A stretch of DNA of 14,528 bases, taken from positions 1 to 14,528 of the forward strand of contig JAUWSR010000057.1 of NCBI GenBank assembly GCA_030609975.1, given 5' to 3'. Source of the stretch: Acidobacteriota bacterium (GTDB taxonomy: Bacteria > Acidobacteriota > Aminicenantia > Aminicenantales > Aminicenantaceae). The position numbers and the translations under genes are program-made. The notes beneath the pieces were generated by a model. The model was given only the letters and a program-made list of their open reading frames with translations, made no database searches and was not told the DNA's origin. This document shows positions 6,233 through 14,181 of this stretch, piece after piece; the first letter of the stretch is position 1, and every line of letters begins with the position of its first letter.

Positions 6233-7105
6233 ATGAGCATTCTCATAGATGAAAATACACGCTTGGTCGTTCAAGGCATCACCGGCGGGGAAGGCACATT
6301 TCACACAGAAAAGATGCAGGAATACGGCACCAAGGTCGTAGCCGGTGTCACTCCCGGAAAGGGAGGTCAGACTCACCTCGCTGTCCCGGTTTTCAACAGC
6401 GTGGAAGAGGCTGTGGCCCAGGAAGGTGCCAACGCCGCCGCAATTTTCGTGCCACCCTTTTTCGCGGCTGATGCTGTCATGGAAGCCGCTGACGCGGGAG
6501 TGAAGGTCGTGGTGTGTATCACGGAAGGACTCCCCACCTTCGATATGATCAAGGTCAAACAATATCTTCAAGGCAGAGACTGAAGCCTGATCGGACCCAA
6601 CACTCCCGGGATCATATCTCCGGGCAAGTGCAAGATCGGCATCATGCCCGGCCACATTCACACCCAGGGAACCATCGGCATCATATCCCGCTCTGGAACG
6701 CTGACCTACGAAGCGGTGCAACAGGTCTCCTTGCAGGGATATGGACAGTCGTCCGCTATCGGGATCGGCGGCGATCCCATTGTGGGACTCAAATATATCG
6801 AACTCCTCGAACTCTTCAAGCAGGATGATGAAACCGAAGCCGTGGTGTTGATCGGAGAGATCGGTGGAACAGCTGAGGAAGAGGCGGCCGCGTATATCCA
6901 GAAGGAATTTCCGAAACCTGTGGTCAGCTTCATCGCCGGTCAGACCGCTCCCCCTGGGAGACGCATGGGCCACGCGGGAGCTATCATCGCAGGAGGCAAA
7001 GGGACTGCAAAAGAAAAAATGGCCGCCCTGGAAGCCGCCGGCGTGTTTGTGGCCAAGTCTCCAGCCGAAATGGGAACCAAAATTAAAGAGGCTCTTTCTG
7101 CTTAA
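6233..7105 (+). pseudogene. sucD: succinyl-CoA synthetase alpha subunit, interrupted by one in-frame UGA
   Basis: Partner of SucC; it carries the CoA-binding domain and the histidine phosphorylated during catalysis. Read through, the frame is 290 residues (E. coli 289) and well conserved end to end, with no frameshift. Codon 117 is TGA (6581-6583). Before it lies the CoA-binding domain (VQGITGGEGTFHTEKM, VTPGKGGQTHL, ITEGLPTFDM). After it the same frame continues SLIGPNTPGIISPGKCKIGI, then RSGTLTYEAV, GIGGDPIVG, GEIGGTAEEEAA and the active-site His247 in RRMGHAGAIIAGGKGTA. The stop falls in the linker between the two domains. The next in-frame ATG is codon 138 (6644) with no good Shine-Dalgarno. 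Explanations are a sequencing/assembly error, a recent nonsense mutation, UGA read-through, or a two-piece protein. Translation starts at ATG 6233 behind AAGGAG; final stop TAA. Confidence 0.9.
6581..6583 (+). other. in-frame UGA codon inside sucD
   Basis: Context GAC TGA AGC. The aligned position in SucD proteins is a variable linker residue just before the conserved LIGPN motif, not a catalytic cysteine. A single base change from GGA, AGA, CGA, TCA, TTA or TGG would explain it. TGA is used as a real stop by the fumarase, ChaN-like and SDR-fragment genes here, which argues against a genome-wide reassignment. Confidence 0.85.
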
Positions 7106-7781
7106 GGTTGATCTTCACACCCACACCTCCGAAGATCCCATGGATGTCGTCGGCTACAGCGCTTTCCAGCTCATAGACAAGGCCTGCAAATTGGGCTATG
7201 ACGCCATCGCGCTTACCAACCATGATACTGTGACCGATGCTCCGGATATCCTTGCCTACGCCAAAAATAAAGGCTTGCTGTTGCTCCCAGGGATGGAGGC
7301 GACTCTCTCTCAAAAGCATGTCGTCATTATCAATCCCGCCATAAAACAGAATCCTAAAGGAAGCTCCCTTGAGAAGCTTCCGGAAATGATCACGTCCGAA
7401 AGCCTGGTTTTAGCCCCTCACCCCTTCTTCCCCCAATCCAGATCATTGAAGTCGCATTTTTTTACCAACCCGTCAATATTTGATGCCATCGAATACTCTC
7501 ACTTCTACACGAGCTGGTTCAACTGGAATAAAAAAGCAGTACAGCAAGCAAATACTCTGAACCTGCCTTTGGTGGGAACCTCGGATTGTCACCTGCTATG
7601 GGAATTTGGCACCAGCTACTCAATGGTGGATGCGGACAAAGATATCCTTTCGATCGTGGAGGCCGTGAAACAAGGCAAAATTGAACTGGTAACCACTCCC
7701 CTTTCCACTTTTCAGGTAGGGAAGGTTTTATTGAAGCTCATCCAGATCAAGGCCGGCCATTTGTTTTCGCAGCAAAATTAA
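7098..7781 (+). CDS. PHP-domain metal-dependent phosphoesterase
   Basis: About 227 residues with the PHP metal-site motifs in order: HTHTSEDP (HxH, residues 7-9), LTNHDT (39-44), GME (65-67), LAPHPFF, and near the C-terminus GTSDCH (D-x-H). These residues bind the metals that hydrolyse phosphoester bonds; the substrate cannot be read from sequence. Homologous sequence begins LKVDLHTHT at the sucD stop, but the expected ATG is CTT. In-frame candidates are CTG at 7098 (AAAGAGG 6 nt upstream, coupled to the sucD stop), TTG at 7047 (inside sucD, weak ribosome-binding site) and ATG 7140, which would remove the HxH motif. I chose CTG 7098 tentatively. It is last in the mdh operon and overlaps sucD by 8 nt. 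Stops with TAA 2 bp from the convergent carboxypeptidase gene. Confidence 0.85.
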   Translation: MLKVDLHTHTSEDPMDVVGYSAFQLIDKACKLGYDAIALTNHDTVTDAPDILAYAKNKGLLLLPGMEATLSQKHVVIINPAIKQNPKGSSLEKLPEMITSESLVLAPHPFFPQSRSLKSHFFTNPSIFDAIEYSHFYTSWFNWNKKAVQQANTLNLPLVGTSDCHLLWEFGTSYSMVDADKDILSIVEAVKQGKIELVTTPLSTFQVGKVLLKLIQIKAGHLFSQQN

Positions 7782-7783
7782 TC

Positions 7784-9490
7784 CTATCTCCCCCAGTTCC
7801 GGTAAGGTAAAACGGGCAGCGTCTGAGCATAGCGGACTCGATAGAATGGAAAAACCGCTCCCGCCTCAGGCACCAATTTATACATCCAGTACCGAATGAG
7901 CCCGTATTGGGACTGAGGTTCCAACAAACACGGGATGAGAGTAGCGGCAGGCTGTGCACATGAGACATACACATCCCCAACCTTGGCCATGGTCTTTAAG
8001 GAGTTTTTCTCAACCTCGAGAATTGCAGGCGGCAGATAATCATACTGCGCCGGCACCACTTCTGACACCTGATAGGCTTCAACTTCGACCTGCGTATCCT
8101 TGAAGAAATACTGCAGTTCGATCCCATGTCGAAGTAAGGTTTCGATTACCTCATGGTGGGAGGCCGGAACAATATAGCCCAATGGTCGGGTTACGCTTAA
8201 TGTGGGTTCAACGCCTGGGAACCAGTCTTCAATCACCTCCTCCTCAAGCTGATACTCTGAGGGATAAGGCACAGGCTGGATATCAGCCGCTGTAAGCACT
8301 TCGCCCGCTTTTTTGTCCTGACGCAAGATACCCCGGACCGGTGAAGAGCTTCCCACGAAGCGTTTAATTGTAAGCGTAGGCTGTTCGGGAATCCGCGCAT
8401 ACTTCATTTTCAAATGCACCAGATCGGTCTCAGAATAATGTCGGGCTTTTGTCAGCAGTTCCTGGCGAAATCCCCTCACCAGCTGGTTGATCTCCGAACC
8501 CCGCACAGCCACGGCTTCCGCTAAAAATCGGAGGCCGTAGAACTGGTAAGTGGTCCGTTCCTTGAGCGTAGGCAGATCGTGCCGTGAGGATCCCTCCTGG
8601 ATGAAGGATAAAGTTTCGTAGATACCAGGCCCATTGCGTCCATCATTAAGATCGGTTGTGCTGAACCGCCGCATCATCCTTCTTTCAGATAGGTCGGAGT
8701 TGCGATACTGCACGCCTGCCGAGGAATCTATCCCCATTCTTTGGGAAATCAGGTATTCATGAAAGGTAATATTTTTTTGAGAGAGTTTCGCGGCTATCTC
8801 CTTGAGTAAAACATTGCGGGAATACGCCTGAAGCTGGGGATGGATATTTGCATTGGAGACACATCCCGTGTTTACTTGGTAATAGCCGTAGCCTTTTTCA
8901 TGCACATCCACAGTTACCTCAGGCATCCACACCCGAAAAATCCGAGTGATGGTTTCGACCTCAGGGGATTCCAGCTTCACATGATCACGGTTGAGATCCA
9001 AGTCCTGTTCATTGCGTCTCTGGTCCAATTCGTTGCCATAAGGATTTATGGTGGGAAGGATCAGAAAGTTGACCTGTTCGAGGAGCGGCTTAAGTTCGCC
9101 CACGGCTAGATCGCGAATGAGCCATAAGGCGGCCTCTTTTGCAGATTGTTCGTTTCCGTGTTTAGCAGCGATCAGATAGAAAGTTGGCTTATTCCTATTG
9201 AGCTTTTCGGGAGATTCCACGCCTTCTGAAGTGAGGATGCAGAGGAAGAGGTCTTGGGCGCTGTAATTCCTCGAAGGCAGAGTATGTCCAACGATCTTAA
9301 CACGAAGCTCCGGGGAAAGAGCATCCAGGCGGCTTAAAAAACGTACGATCGCTTCGTGTTGGGTATATTCGGCATAATTTAGCGCCTCGGCCGGGGTTTT
9401 AACCACGACATCCCCAGATAGCACGGAAGTCAACCAACCAGCCAGCATAAGACCAGCGATTCCCAGTTTAGCAGGTTTTACCCCACTCAT
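7784..9490 (-). CDS. exported M14-family zinc carboxypeptidase
   Basis: 568 residues. The N-terminus has basic residues then a hydrophobic stretch (LGIAGLMLAGWLTSVLSG, 9-26), consistent with a signal peptide or anchor. The M14 zinc site is complete: HGNE (His111, Glu114) and VDVHEKG (His197). The intervening NPYGNELDQRRNEQDLDLNR gives the substrate-binding Asn167-Arg168. A candidate catalytic Glu lies in GPGIYETLS (Glu292). Residues beyond about 340 form a long extension with no motif I recognise, possibly an accessory or beta-rich domain. Expected role: removal of C-terminal residues from peptides, or peptidoglycan-peptide trimming, outside the cytoplasm; the substrate is not predictable. 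The ATG overlaps the stop of the upstream ChaN-like gene (ATGA), so the two are probably translationally coupled. Ends in TAG. Confidence 0.85.
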   Translation of the reverse strand: MSGVKPAKLGIAGLMLAGWLTSVLSGDVVVKTPAEALNYAEYTQHEAIVRFLSRLDALSPELRVKIVGHTLPSRNYSAQDLFLCILTSEGVESPEKLNRNKPTFYLIAAKHGNEQSAKEAALWLIRDLAVGELKPLLEQVNFLILPTINPYGNELDQRRNEQDLDLNRDHVKLESPEVETITRIFRVWMPEVTVDVHEKGYGYYQVNTGCVSNANIHPQLQAYSRNVLLKEIAAKLSQKNITFHEYLISQRMGIDSSAGVQYRNSDLSERRMMRRFSTTDLNDGRNGPGIYETLSFIQEGSSRHDLPTLKERTTYQFYGLRFLAEAVAVRGSEINQLVRGFRQELLTKARHYSETDLVHLKMKYARIPEQPTLTIKRFVGSSSPVRGILRQDKKAGEVLTAADIQPVPYPSEYQLEEEVIEDWFPGVEPTLSVTRPLGYIVPASHHEVIETLLRHGIELQYFFKDTQVEVEAYQVSEVVPAQYDYLPPAILEVEKNSLKTMAKVGDVYVSCAQPAATLIPCLLEPQSQYGLIRYWMYKLVPEAGAVFPFYRVRYAQTLPVLPYRNWGR

Positions 9491-10743
9491 TGGCCGACCT
9501 CGCTGCTTTCTTGGTTTTCTTTTTCCTCTTTAGGAGCTTCAAACTCCAGCTTGAGCTCTTTTTCCTGGGCATTCCTAAGCAATTTTATTCTGACTTGATC
9601 CCCCCACCCAAACTTGGAAAGGTAGATACGTAACACATTGATATCGGCAAAATTACGATCATCCACGGTGAGGATCACATCGCCTTTCTCAAATCCGGCA
9701 TCCAGCGCTACACCATCGATGGGCTTCTGTTCAAGAACAAGATTTTCCAGATGATCAAATTTTTTAAATTTGAGCCCGATCGAGGGGTAGGCCGGTTTGT
9801 CTTCCTCTGGAAGTCCCCAAACAAAGTCCGCTAGACCACGGGAGACCGTGACAGCAGTCTCCCCTTTAGGAATGACCACACAGATAACGGTTCGATAGGA
9901 CCAATTTTTCTTCTCATACAGTCTGCGGTTGATCCCCAAATTGTACCAAAAGTGGCCGGCACCCGCCAGAACTACCATTCTTCGCTCGTTCCACTCCAGA
10001 GCTCGGACCACATTGTAGGCCATGATCTCATCCCAAGCAGACTGGGCACGATACAGGCTCTCAAAGACCTTGTCCAACCCAGCTCCCTTCATCTGATGAG
10101 GCATGTCCATATCTGCAAATACAGCCCGTATCAGTTGACGATGCCCCTCATGAGACAGATCCGGTTCCGGAATCAAGATCTTTTCTTTCTCGTTGAGAGC
10201 ATCCCAGCCCCGCATTCGGATCTTAGAGATGAGTGTTCGGGGGGCATTCAGACCGTATAAAGGAATATTCAGATCTCGAGAAGCATTGAATATATCTGCA
10301 TAATAATCGTAATTGAAGTTCCAGGCGATATACCATTCCGCTTCTCGGACAAATTCCTCCTCCGATAGAAGGCCTAGGCTCCATTGATTCAGATACGACT
10401 GCCGTTCCTCAGTGAACATCTCCAGGCCAATGCTCAAATCCTGCCCCTGTGCAAAGAGCGCACGAATGATCCGAGCCTGTATTTGATGCATCGGCAGGCT
10501 GTTGTGGCTCTCTCCCACGTAAACAACTCGCACAGATGACATCTCTTGAAGCATCTGCTCGAAGGAAAGGGCGGATCCACTTTCAGCGGAATAAATTTTG
10601 TCAGCAGAGATCGACATGGTTTTATCCGCCAGTTCGGGATGCCCGAGTTTGAGTTGGAGTAGTTTTTCTCCTTCCTCCTCGGCTCGACCGAATCCCAGGC
10701 ACAATCCCACCATACAGGTGTACAAAAATATATTTTTTATCAT
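9487..10743 (-). CDS. exported ChaN-like (haem-binding uptake) protein with C-terminal PDZ domain
   Basis: 418 residues from ATG 10743. That start has GGAGG 5 nt upstream; a TTG four codons earlier overlaps this Shine-Dalgarno and is rejected. A signal peptide is visible (MIKNIFLYTCMVGLCLGFGRA, cleavage about residue 21); no proper lipobox, so probably soluble periplasmic or secreted. Residues about 60-300 match the ChaN-like fold: VVYVGESHNSLPMHQ (74-86), IGLEMF (105-110), a Trp/Tyr-rich helix and LAGAGHFWYN (259-268). ChaN of Campylobacter binds haem; whether this protein does is inference. Residues about 322-402 form a PDZ domain (GLKFKKF, DGVALDAGFEKGDVILTVDDR), followed by an acidic, Glu-rich tail. 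It forms a two-gene operon with the M14 peptidase (ATGA overlap), suggesting a joint role outside the cytoplasm. Confidence 0.85.
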   Translation of the reverse strand: MIKNIFLYTCMVGLCLGFGRAEEEGEKLLQLKLGHPELADKTMSISADKIYSAESGSALSFEQMLQEMSSVRVVYVGESHNSLPMHQIQARIIRALFAQGQDLSIGLEMFTEERQSYLNQWSLGLLSEEEFVREAEWYIAWNFNYDYYADIFNASRDLNIPLYGLNAPRTLISKIRMRGWDALNEKEKILIPEPDLSHEGHRQLIRAVFADMDMPHQMKGAGLDKVFESLYRAQSAWDEIMAYNVVRALEWNERRMVVLAGAGHFWYNLGINRRLYEKKNWSYRTVICVVIPKGETAVTVSRGLADFVWGLPEEDKPAYPSIGLKFKKFDHLENLVLEQKPIDGVALDAGFEKGDVILTVDDRNFADINVLRIYLSKFGWGDQVRIKLLRNAQEKELKLEFEAPKEEKENQESSEVGQ

Positions 10744-10763
10744 AAGGGCCTCCAAGGACTGCT

Positions 10764-10793
10764 ATGATAGCGATTGTCTTGATAGCCTGTCAA
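10764..10793 (-). promoter_or_regulatory. strong sigma70-like promoter for the ChaN-like/M14 operon
   Basis: Reading leftward: consensus -35 TTGACA (10793-10788), 18-nt spacer, -10 TATCAT (10769-10764, 5 of 6). Predicted start about 10757, giving a very short leader of about 14 nt holding GGAGG. The -10 lies inside a perfect dyad GCTAT-G-ATAGC (10761-10771). Confidence 0.65.
10779..10793. promoter_or_regulatory. imperfect dyad in the ChaN-like/MFS divergent control region
   Basis: TTGATAGCCTGTCAA agrees with its own reverse complement at 12 of 15 positions. It covers the leftward -35 (TTGACA) and a possible rightward -35 (TTGATA), so it may be an operator or simply two back-to-back -35 elements. 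Confidence 0.35.
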
Positions 10794-10807
10794 CTTAGGT
10801 ATAATGG

Positions 10808-10836
10808 TTTACTTTCTGAGACTGGCTCTTTATACT
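10808..10836 (+). promoter_or_regulatory. sigma70-like promoter for the MFS gene
   Basis: -35 TTTACT (10808-10813), 17-nt spacer, -10 TATACT (10831-10836). Transcription would begin about 10843, almost at the ATG (10847), giving a nearly leaderless mRNA. A second candidate upstream has a perfect TATAAT (10800-10805) with TTGATA at a short 15-nt spacing and would give a leader of about 35 nt that lacks a clear Shine-Dalgarno. Confidence 0.4.
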
Positions 10837-10846
10837 AGCGAAAATC

Positions 10847-11998
10847 ATGAACTCAGATACCCCTGAAGCCAAGCACACCATCAGGACCTTCGCCGCCGCC
10901 ACTTTTCTCAATGACCTTGGGTCCAACATGATCCATCCCGTCTGGCCGATATTTGTCACTGAGGTCCTCCGAGCCAACATGGCGGCCCTGGGACTCCTGG
11001 ATGGCATGGGAGAGGCCCTGGTCTCCATTGCTAAGGCCTTTTCCGGCTATTTCTCTGATCGCGTACACAGACGCAAGATCTTTATCTGGATGGGGTATCT
11101 GCTTTCAGCCACAGCCAGATTTGGTTACTCTCTGTCCCATATTTGGACACATCTCATTCCCTTCCGTATCTTGGATCGTATCGCCAAAGAGCGAAGCGCG
11201 CCCAGAGATGCAATGATCGCCGATGTATCCACCTATAAAAACCGGGGCAGTCACTTTGGTTTTATCCGGGCTATGGATCACCTGGGAGGAATCTGCGGCA
11301 TTCTTCTATGCCTATTTCTGCTCAAGTTTCTCGGATATCGCGTGATCTTTGCACTTGCTTCTATTCCGACTTTTCTCAGCGCTGTTCTGATCCTGCTTTT
11401 TATCAAAGAGAAGCGAGTGGGGCTAGGCTCAAATATCCCAAAGCTGCATTTTAAGGATGTCGGGCAGAATTACCGCTTTTTTCTGGGACTGAGCTCGGTT
11501 TTCGCCTTAGGAGCCTTCAGCTATTCCTTTCTCCTGCTCTATGCCAAAAACCTAGGGTTCAAGGTGACCCACGTTATTTTGCTCTATATGATTTTTACAG
11601 CTGCCGCATCCTTGAGCTCATTTGTAATGGGCAAACTGGCTGATCGAGTGGGCAGAAAGCCCATCCTCTACCTTTGTTATTCTCTATGGTTGCTGGTCTG
11701 TTTGCTGCTTGTCTTGACACCGAGCCGACTCGTGATCCTTCTGTGTTTTGTCCTATATGGAGCCCATAAGGGCATCCTCATTCCTATCCAAAGAACTGTT
11801 GTCTCGGAGTGCTCGCTTGAAGACTTTCGGGCAAGTTGTCTGGGAGGATTCTATATGGTGACGGGATTGTGTGCCCTGCCGGCTTCATTTCTGGCAGGTT
11901 TGCTCTGGGAAGCCTTCGGCATGCTCACCCCGTTTTACGTTTCGATGGGCTTTACGGGAGTGGCGCTGCTTTTTCTGGGCTTTATCAAAATACGCTAG
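10847..11998 (+). CDS. major facilitator superfamily (MFS) transporter
   Basis: 383 residues, highly hydrophobic, with about 12 membrane segments. The first-half motif A is GYFSDRVHRR (67-76) and its pseudo-repeat in the second half is GKLADRVGRK (262-271), the usual signature of two six-helix halves. Between helices 4 and 5 is RIAKERSAPRDAMIADVS (111-128), resembling the DRxGKGxRxAPRDALIAD block of a group of MFS permeases often annotated as drug or uncharacterised efflux proteins. The substrate cannot be inferred. No clear Shine-Dalgarno precedes the ATG, and the nearest promoter would make it nearly leaderless; the start still gives a normal short cytoplasmic N-terminus. Divergent from the ChaN-like operon and convergent with the EF-G-like gene, 11 bp between stop codons. 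Confidence 0.9.
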   Translation: MNSDTPEAKHTIRTFAAATFLNDLGSNMIHPVWPIFVTEVLRANMAALGLLDGMGEALVSIAKAFSGYFSDRVHRRKIFIWMGYLLSATARFGYSLSHIWTHLIPFRILDRIAKERSAPRDAMIADVSTYKNRGSHFGFIRAMDHLGGICGILLCLFLLKFLGYRVIFALASIPTFLSAVLILLFIKEKRVGLGSNIPKLHFKDVGQNYRFFLGLSSVFALGAFSYSFLLLYAKNLGFKVTHVILLYMIFTAAASLSSFVMGKLADRVGRKPILYLCYSLWLLVCLLLVLTPSRLVILLCFVLYGAHKGILIPIQRTVVSECSLEDFRASCLGGFYMVTGLCALPASFLAGLLWEAFGMLTPFYVSMGFTGVALLFLGFIKIR

Positions 11999-12009
11999 CT
12001 GTATCCAGT

Positions 12010-14100
12010 CTATTTATCGCCTTCCTCACTCTGCCGGATACGCCCTTCCTTGACCGATTCATCGATGATCTTCTGATGCAGATGAGCAGGAACCTCTTCT
12101 AAATGAGAAAATTTCATAAGAAAGGACCCGCGGCCTCCTGTGATAGAGGTTAAGGTCGGCTCATAGTCGAGCATTTCCGCTAGCGGGACCTGGGCTTTTA
12201 TGATGCGCATGGTGCCTTTTTGCTCCATGCCTTGGACTTTGCCACGCCGCCCATTCAAAGAACCCATAATATCCCCCATATAGTTTTCCGGTGTGTAGGT
12301 CTCGACATTCATGATAGGCTCGAGAATGGTCGGCCTGGCATCCTTAATGCCTTTCTTAAAAGCCATGGTTGCAGCCACTTTGAAGGCGATATCCGAGGAA
12401 TCAACATCATGGTAGGTCCCATCATAGAGGTTTGCCTTGAAGTCAACCGTGGGATAACCGGCTAGGATTCCTTTTTTCCGGGCTTCCTGCAGGCCTTTTT
12501 CTACTGAAGGGATGTAATTCTTGGGAATGGCTCCACCGAATACCGTGTTCTCGAAGATGAAATCCCCACCACGCGGCAGAGATTCAAACTTGATGCGAAC
12601 GTCTCCATATTGGCCCCGGCCTCCGGTCTGTTTCTTATATTTCGCTTGAACATCAGAGCGTCCCTTGATGGTTTCCTTATAGGATATTTTAGGGGGCTTT
12701 AGTTCGACATCCACATTATACCGCTTTTGCAAACGCTTCGTGATGATCTCCACATGGAGCTGTCCATTACCGGAAATAATCAGCTCAGCCGTTTCACTGT
12801 CCCGTTCGATCCGAGCCGTGGGATCTTCCTCCATGATCCGGTGTACAGCTTGAGATATTCGATCTTCGTCTGCACGGGTTTTGGGCTCGATAGCGAAAGA
12901 GATCGATGGCAGTGGGAATTTGATCTCAGGAAACTGCACGGATCCACCCTTGATGCAGAGCGTGTCCCCTGTCCCTGTATTTTTCAACTTGGCCGTAGCC
13001 ACCAAATCTCCGGCTTTAGCCTGTCCGGCAGGGATCTGCTCCTTACCTTGAAGAAAGAACAGGCCTCCCAGTTTTTCCGAGCTCTGCGTATTTGTGTTCG
13101 TAACAGTTGCATCAGGATTCACTCTCCCGGAAAAGACTCTAAAGATGCTGATACGTCCGGTGTAGGGATCGGATATGGTCTTAAAGACCATGGCAGAAAA
13201 AGGACCATCGACCGTCAATTTGACGGCACCTGCGGTGGTCGCTATCTCTTGGCGCTGGACGGGATTGGGAAGGAAATTGATGATACCATCCAGAATGGGC
13301 TGCATGCCGATATTTACCATAGCCGCGGCACAGAAGATTGGGAATATCTGACGATCCAAGACGCTCTTTTTGAAGCCCATGATCAGTTCCTCACTGGAAA
13401 GTTCTCCATTCTCAAAGTACTTCTCCATAAGCGCTTCATCGTTCTCCGCGACCATTTCCGTAAGTTCTTCGATCTTTTTCTTCGCAAGCTCTTTAAGATC
13501 ATCCGGTATATCGGTTTCTTTAAACTTGCCGCTTTCATTTGTCTCGAAAATGAAGGCTTTTTTCTGGATAAGGTCCACAACACCTTGGAAGGAGTTTTCT
13601 TTTCCAATCGGAATCTGCACAGGGATCGCATTGCGTCCGAAGAATTCTTGCACGGCTTCCACAGTCCGGTCAAAGTCAGAATTCTCTCGATCAAGTTTAT
13701 TGATGACAAACATGCAGGGGAGGTTCAGTTCCGAGAGCATCTCCCATACCTTCTCGGTCCCCACTTCCACTCCCCCAACGGCACCCACGACCAAAAGTCC
13801 GGCATCCACTGCCCGCATGCTTGCCCGTGTGTCCCACAGAAAATTCGTGTAGCCCGGGCAATCCACGATATTGAGCTTGTGGTTGTTCCATTCGAGATGG
13901 CACAATGCAGAATTTATTGAAATCTGTCTATCGATTTCATCTTGATCATAGTCGGTGACCGTATTTCCTTTATCTACCGCGGTGAACCTATTCGTCGCTC
14001 CTGAATCAAAAAGAAACGCAGATGCCAGCGAGGTTTTTCCACAGGAGCCATGGCCGACAATGGCCACATTCCTGATTTGTTCTACGGCATAATCTTTCAT
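12010..14100 (-). CDS. EF-G-2-like translation factor GTPase (EF-G paralogue)
   Basis: 696 residues from ATG 14100, chosen because AGGAGG lies 7 nt upstream and homology begins MKDYAVEQIRNVAIVGHGSC; a 37-codon upstream extension has no support. G motifs: GHGSCGKT (16-23), RQISI in switch I (58-62, Ser where EF-G usually has Thr), DCPG (80-83), NKLD (134-137). The later EF-G domains are all present, including KKQTGGRGQYGDV and the domain IV tip segment YHDVDSSDIAF, whose His is the residue important for translocation in EF-G, and the closing FSHLEEVPAHL. The GHxxxGKT P-loop instead of AHxDAGKT, and overall resemblance to Thermus EF-G-2 as I recall it, place it among EF-G paralogues rather than the main fusA. 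Tetracycline-resistance (TetM-like) proteins are less similar. Probable ribosome-associated GTPase, role unresolved. Ends TAG. Confidence 0.9.
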   Translation of the reverse strand: MKDYAVEQIRNVAIVGHGSCGKTSLASAFLFDSGATNRFTAVDKGNTVTDYDQDEIDRQISINSALCHLEWNNHKLNIVDCPGYTNFLWDTRASMRAVDAGLLVVGAVGGVEVGTEKVWEMLSELNLPCMFVINKLDRENSDFDRTVEAVQEFFGRNAIPVQIPIGKENSFQGVVDLIQKKAFIFETNESGKFKETDIPDDLKELAKKKIEELTEMVAENDEALMEKYFENGELSSEELIMGFKKSVLDRQIFPIFCAAAMVNIGMQPILDGIINFLPNPVQRQEIATTAGAVKLTVDGPFSAMVFKTISDPYTGRISIFRVFSGRVNPDATVTNTNTQSSEKLGGLFFLQGKEQIPAGQAKAGDLVATAKLKNTGTGDTLCIKGGSVQFPEIKFPLPSISFAIEPKTRADEDRISQAVHRIMEEDPTARIERDSETAELIISGNGQLHVEIITKRLQKRYNVDVELKPPKISYKETIKGRSDVQAKYKKQTGGRGQYGDVRIKFESLPRGGDFIFENTVFGGAIPKNYIPSVEKGLQEARKKGILAGYPTVDFKANLYDGTYHDVDSSDIAFKVAATMAFKKGIKDARPTILEPIMNVETYTPENYMGDIMGSLNGRRGKVQGMEQKGTMRIIKAQVPLAEMLDYEPTLTSITGGRGSFLMKFSHLEEVPAHLHQKIIDESVKEGRIRQSEEGDK

Positions 14101-14181
14101 CCTATAGCCTCCTGAGATGTTATGGATTTGCTCTCTGCGCTCGGTCCAGAAAGACAACTCTATAAAAAAAATACAAACGTT

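Noticed and set aside
6581..6583. Genome-wide UGA reassignment (Gly or Trp code)
   Set aside because: The fumarase beta, ChaN-like and SDR-fragment genes end naturally at TGA at their family's usual C-terminus. No other conserved gene here has an internal TGA.
6581..6640. Selenocysteine insertion at the sucD UGA
   Set aside because: The position is a variable linker residue in SucD, not a redox site. The stems I could draw downstream (CCCGG/CCGGG, TGATC/GATCA) do not form a convincing bacterial SECIS at the usual distance.
6215..6973. 252-codon open frame on the minus strand across the sucD stop
   Set aside because: It is a frame shadow of sucD; the opposite strand has clear homology through the whole stretch.
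6864..7097. Long N-terminal extension of the PHP gene from ATG 6864
   Set aside because: The sequence is the out-of-frame reading of the sucD C-terminal domain, with a biased Arg/Pro/Trp composition and no homology.
7779..7800. Terminator between the convergent PHP and carboxypeptidase genes
   Set aside because: Only 2 bp separate the stops and no hairpin with a T-run is visible on either strand.
12727..13920. 397-codon open frame on the plus strand
   Set aside because: It is entirely antisense to the well-conserved EF-G-2-like gene, has no family resemblance and no ribosome-binding site.
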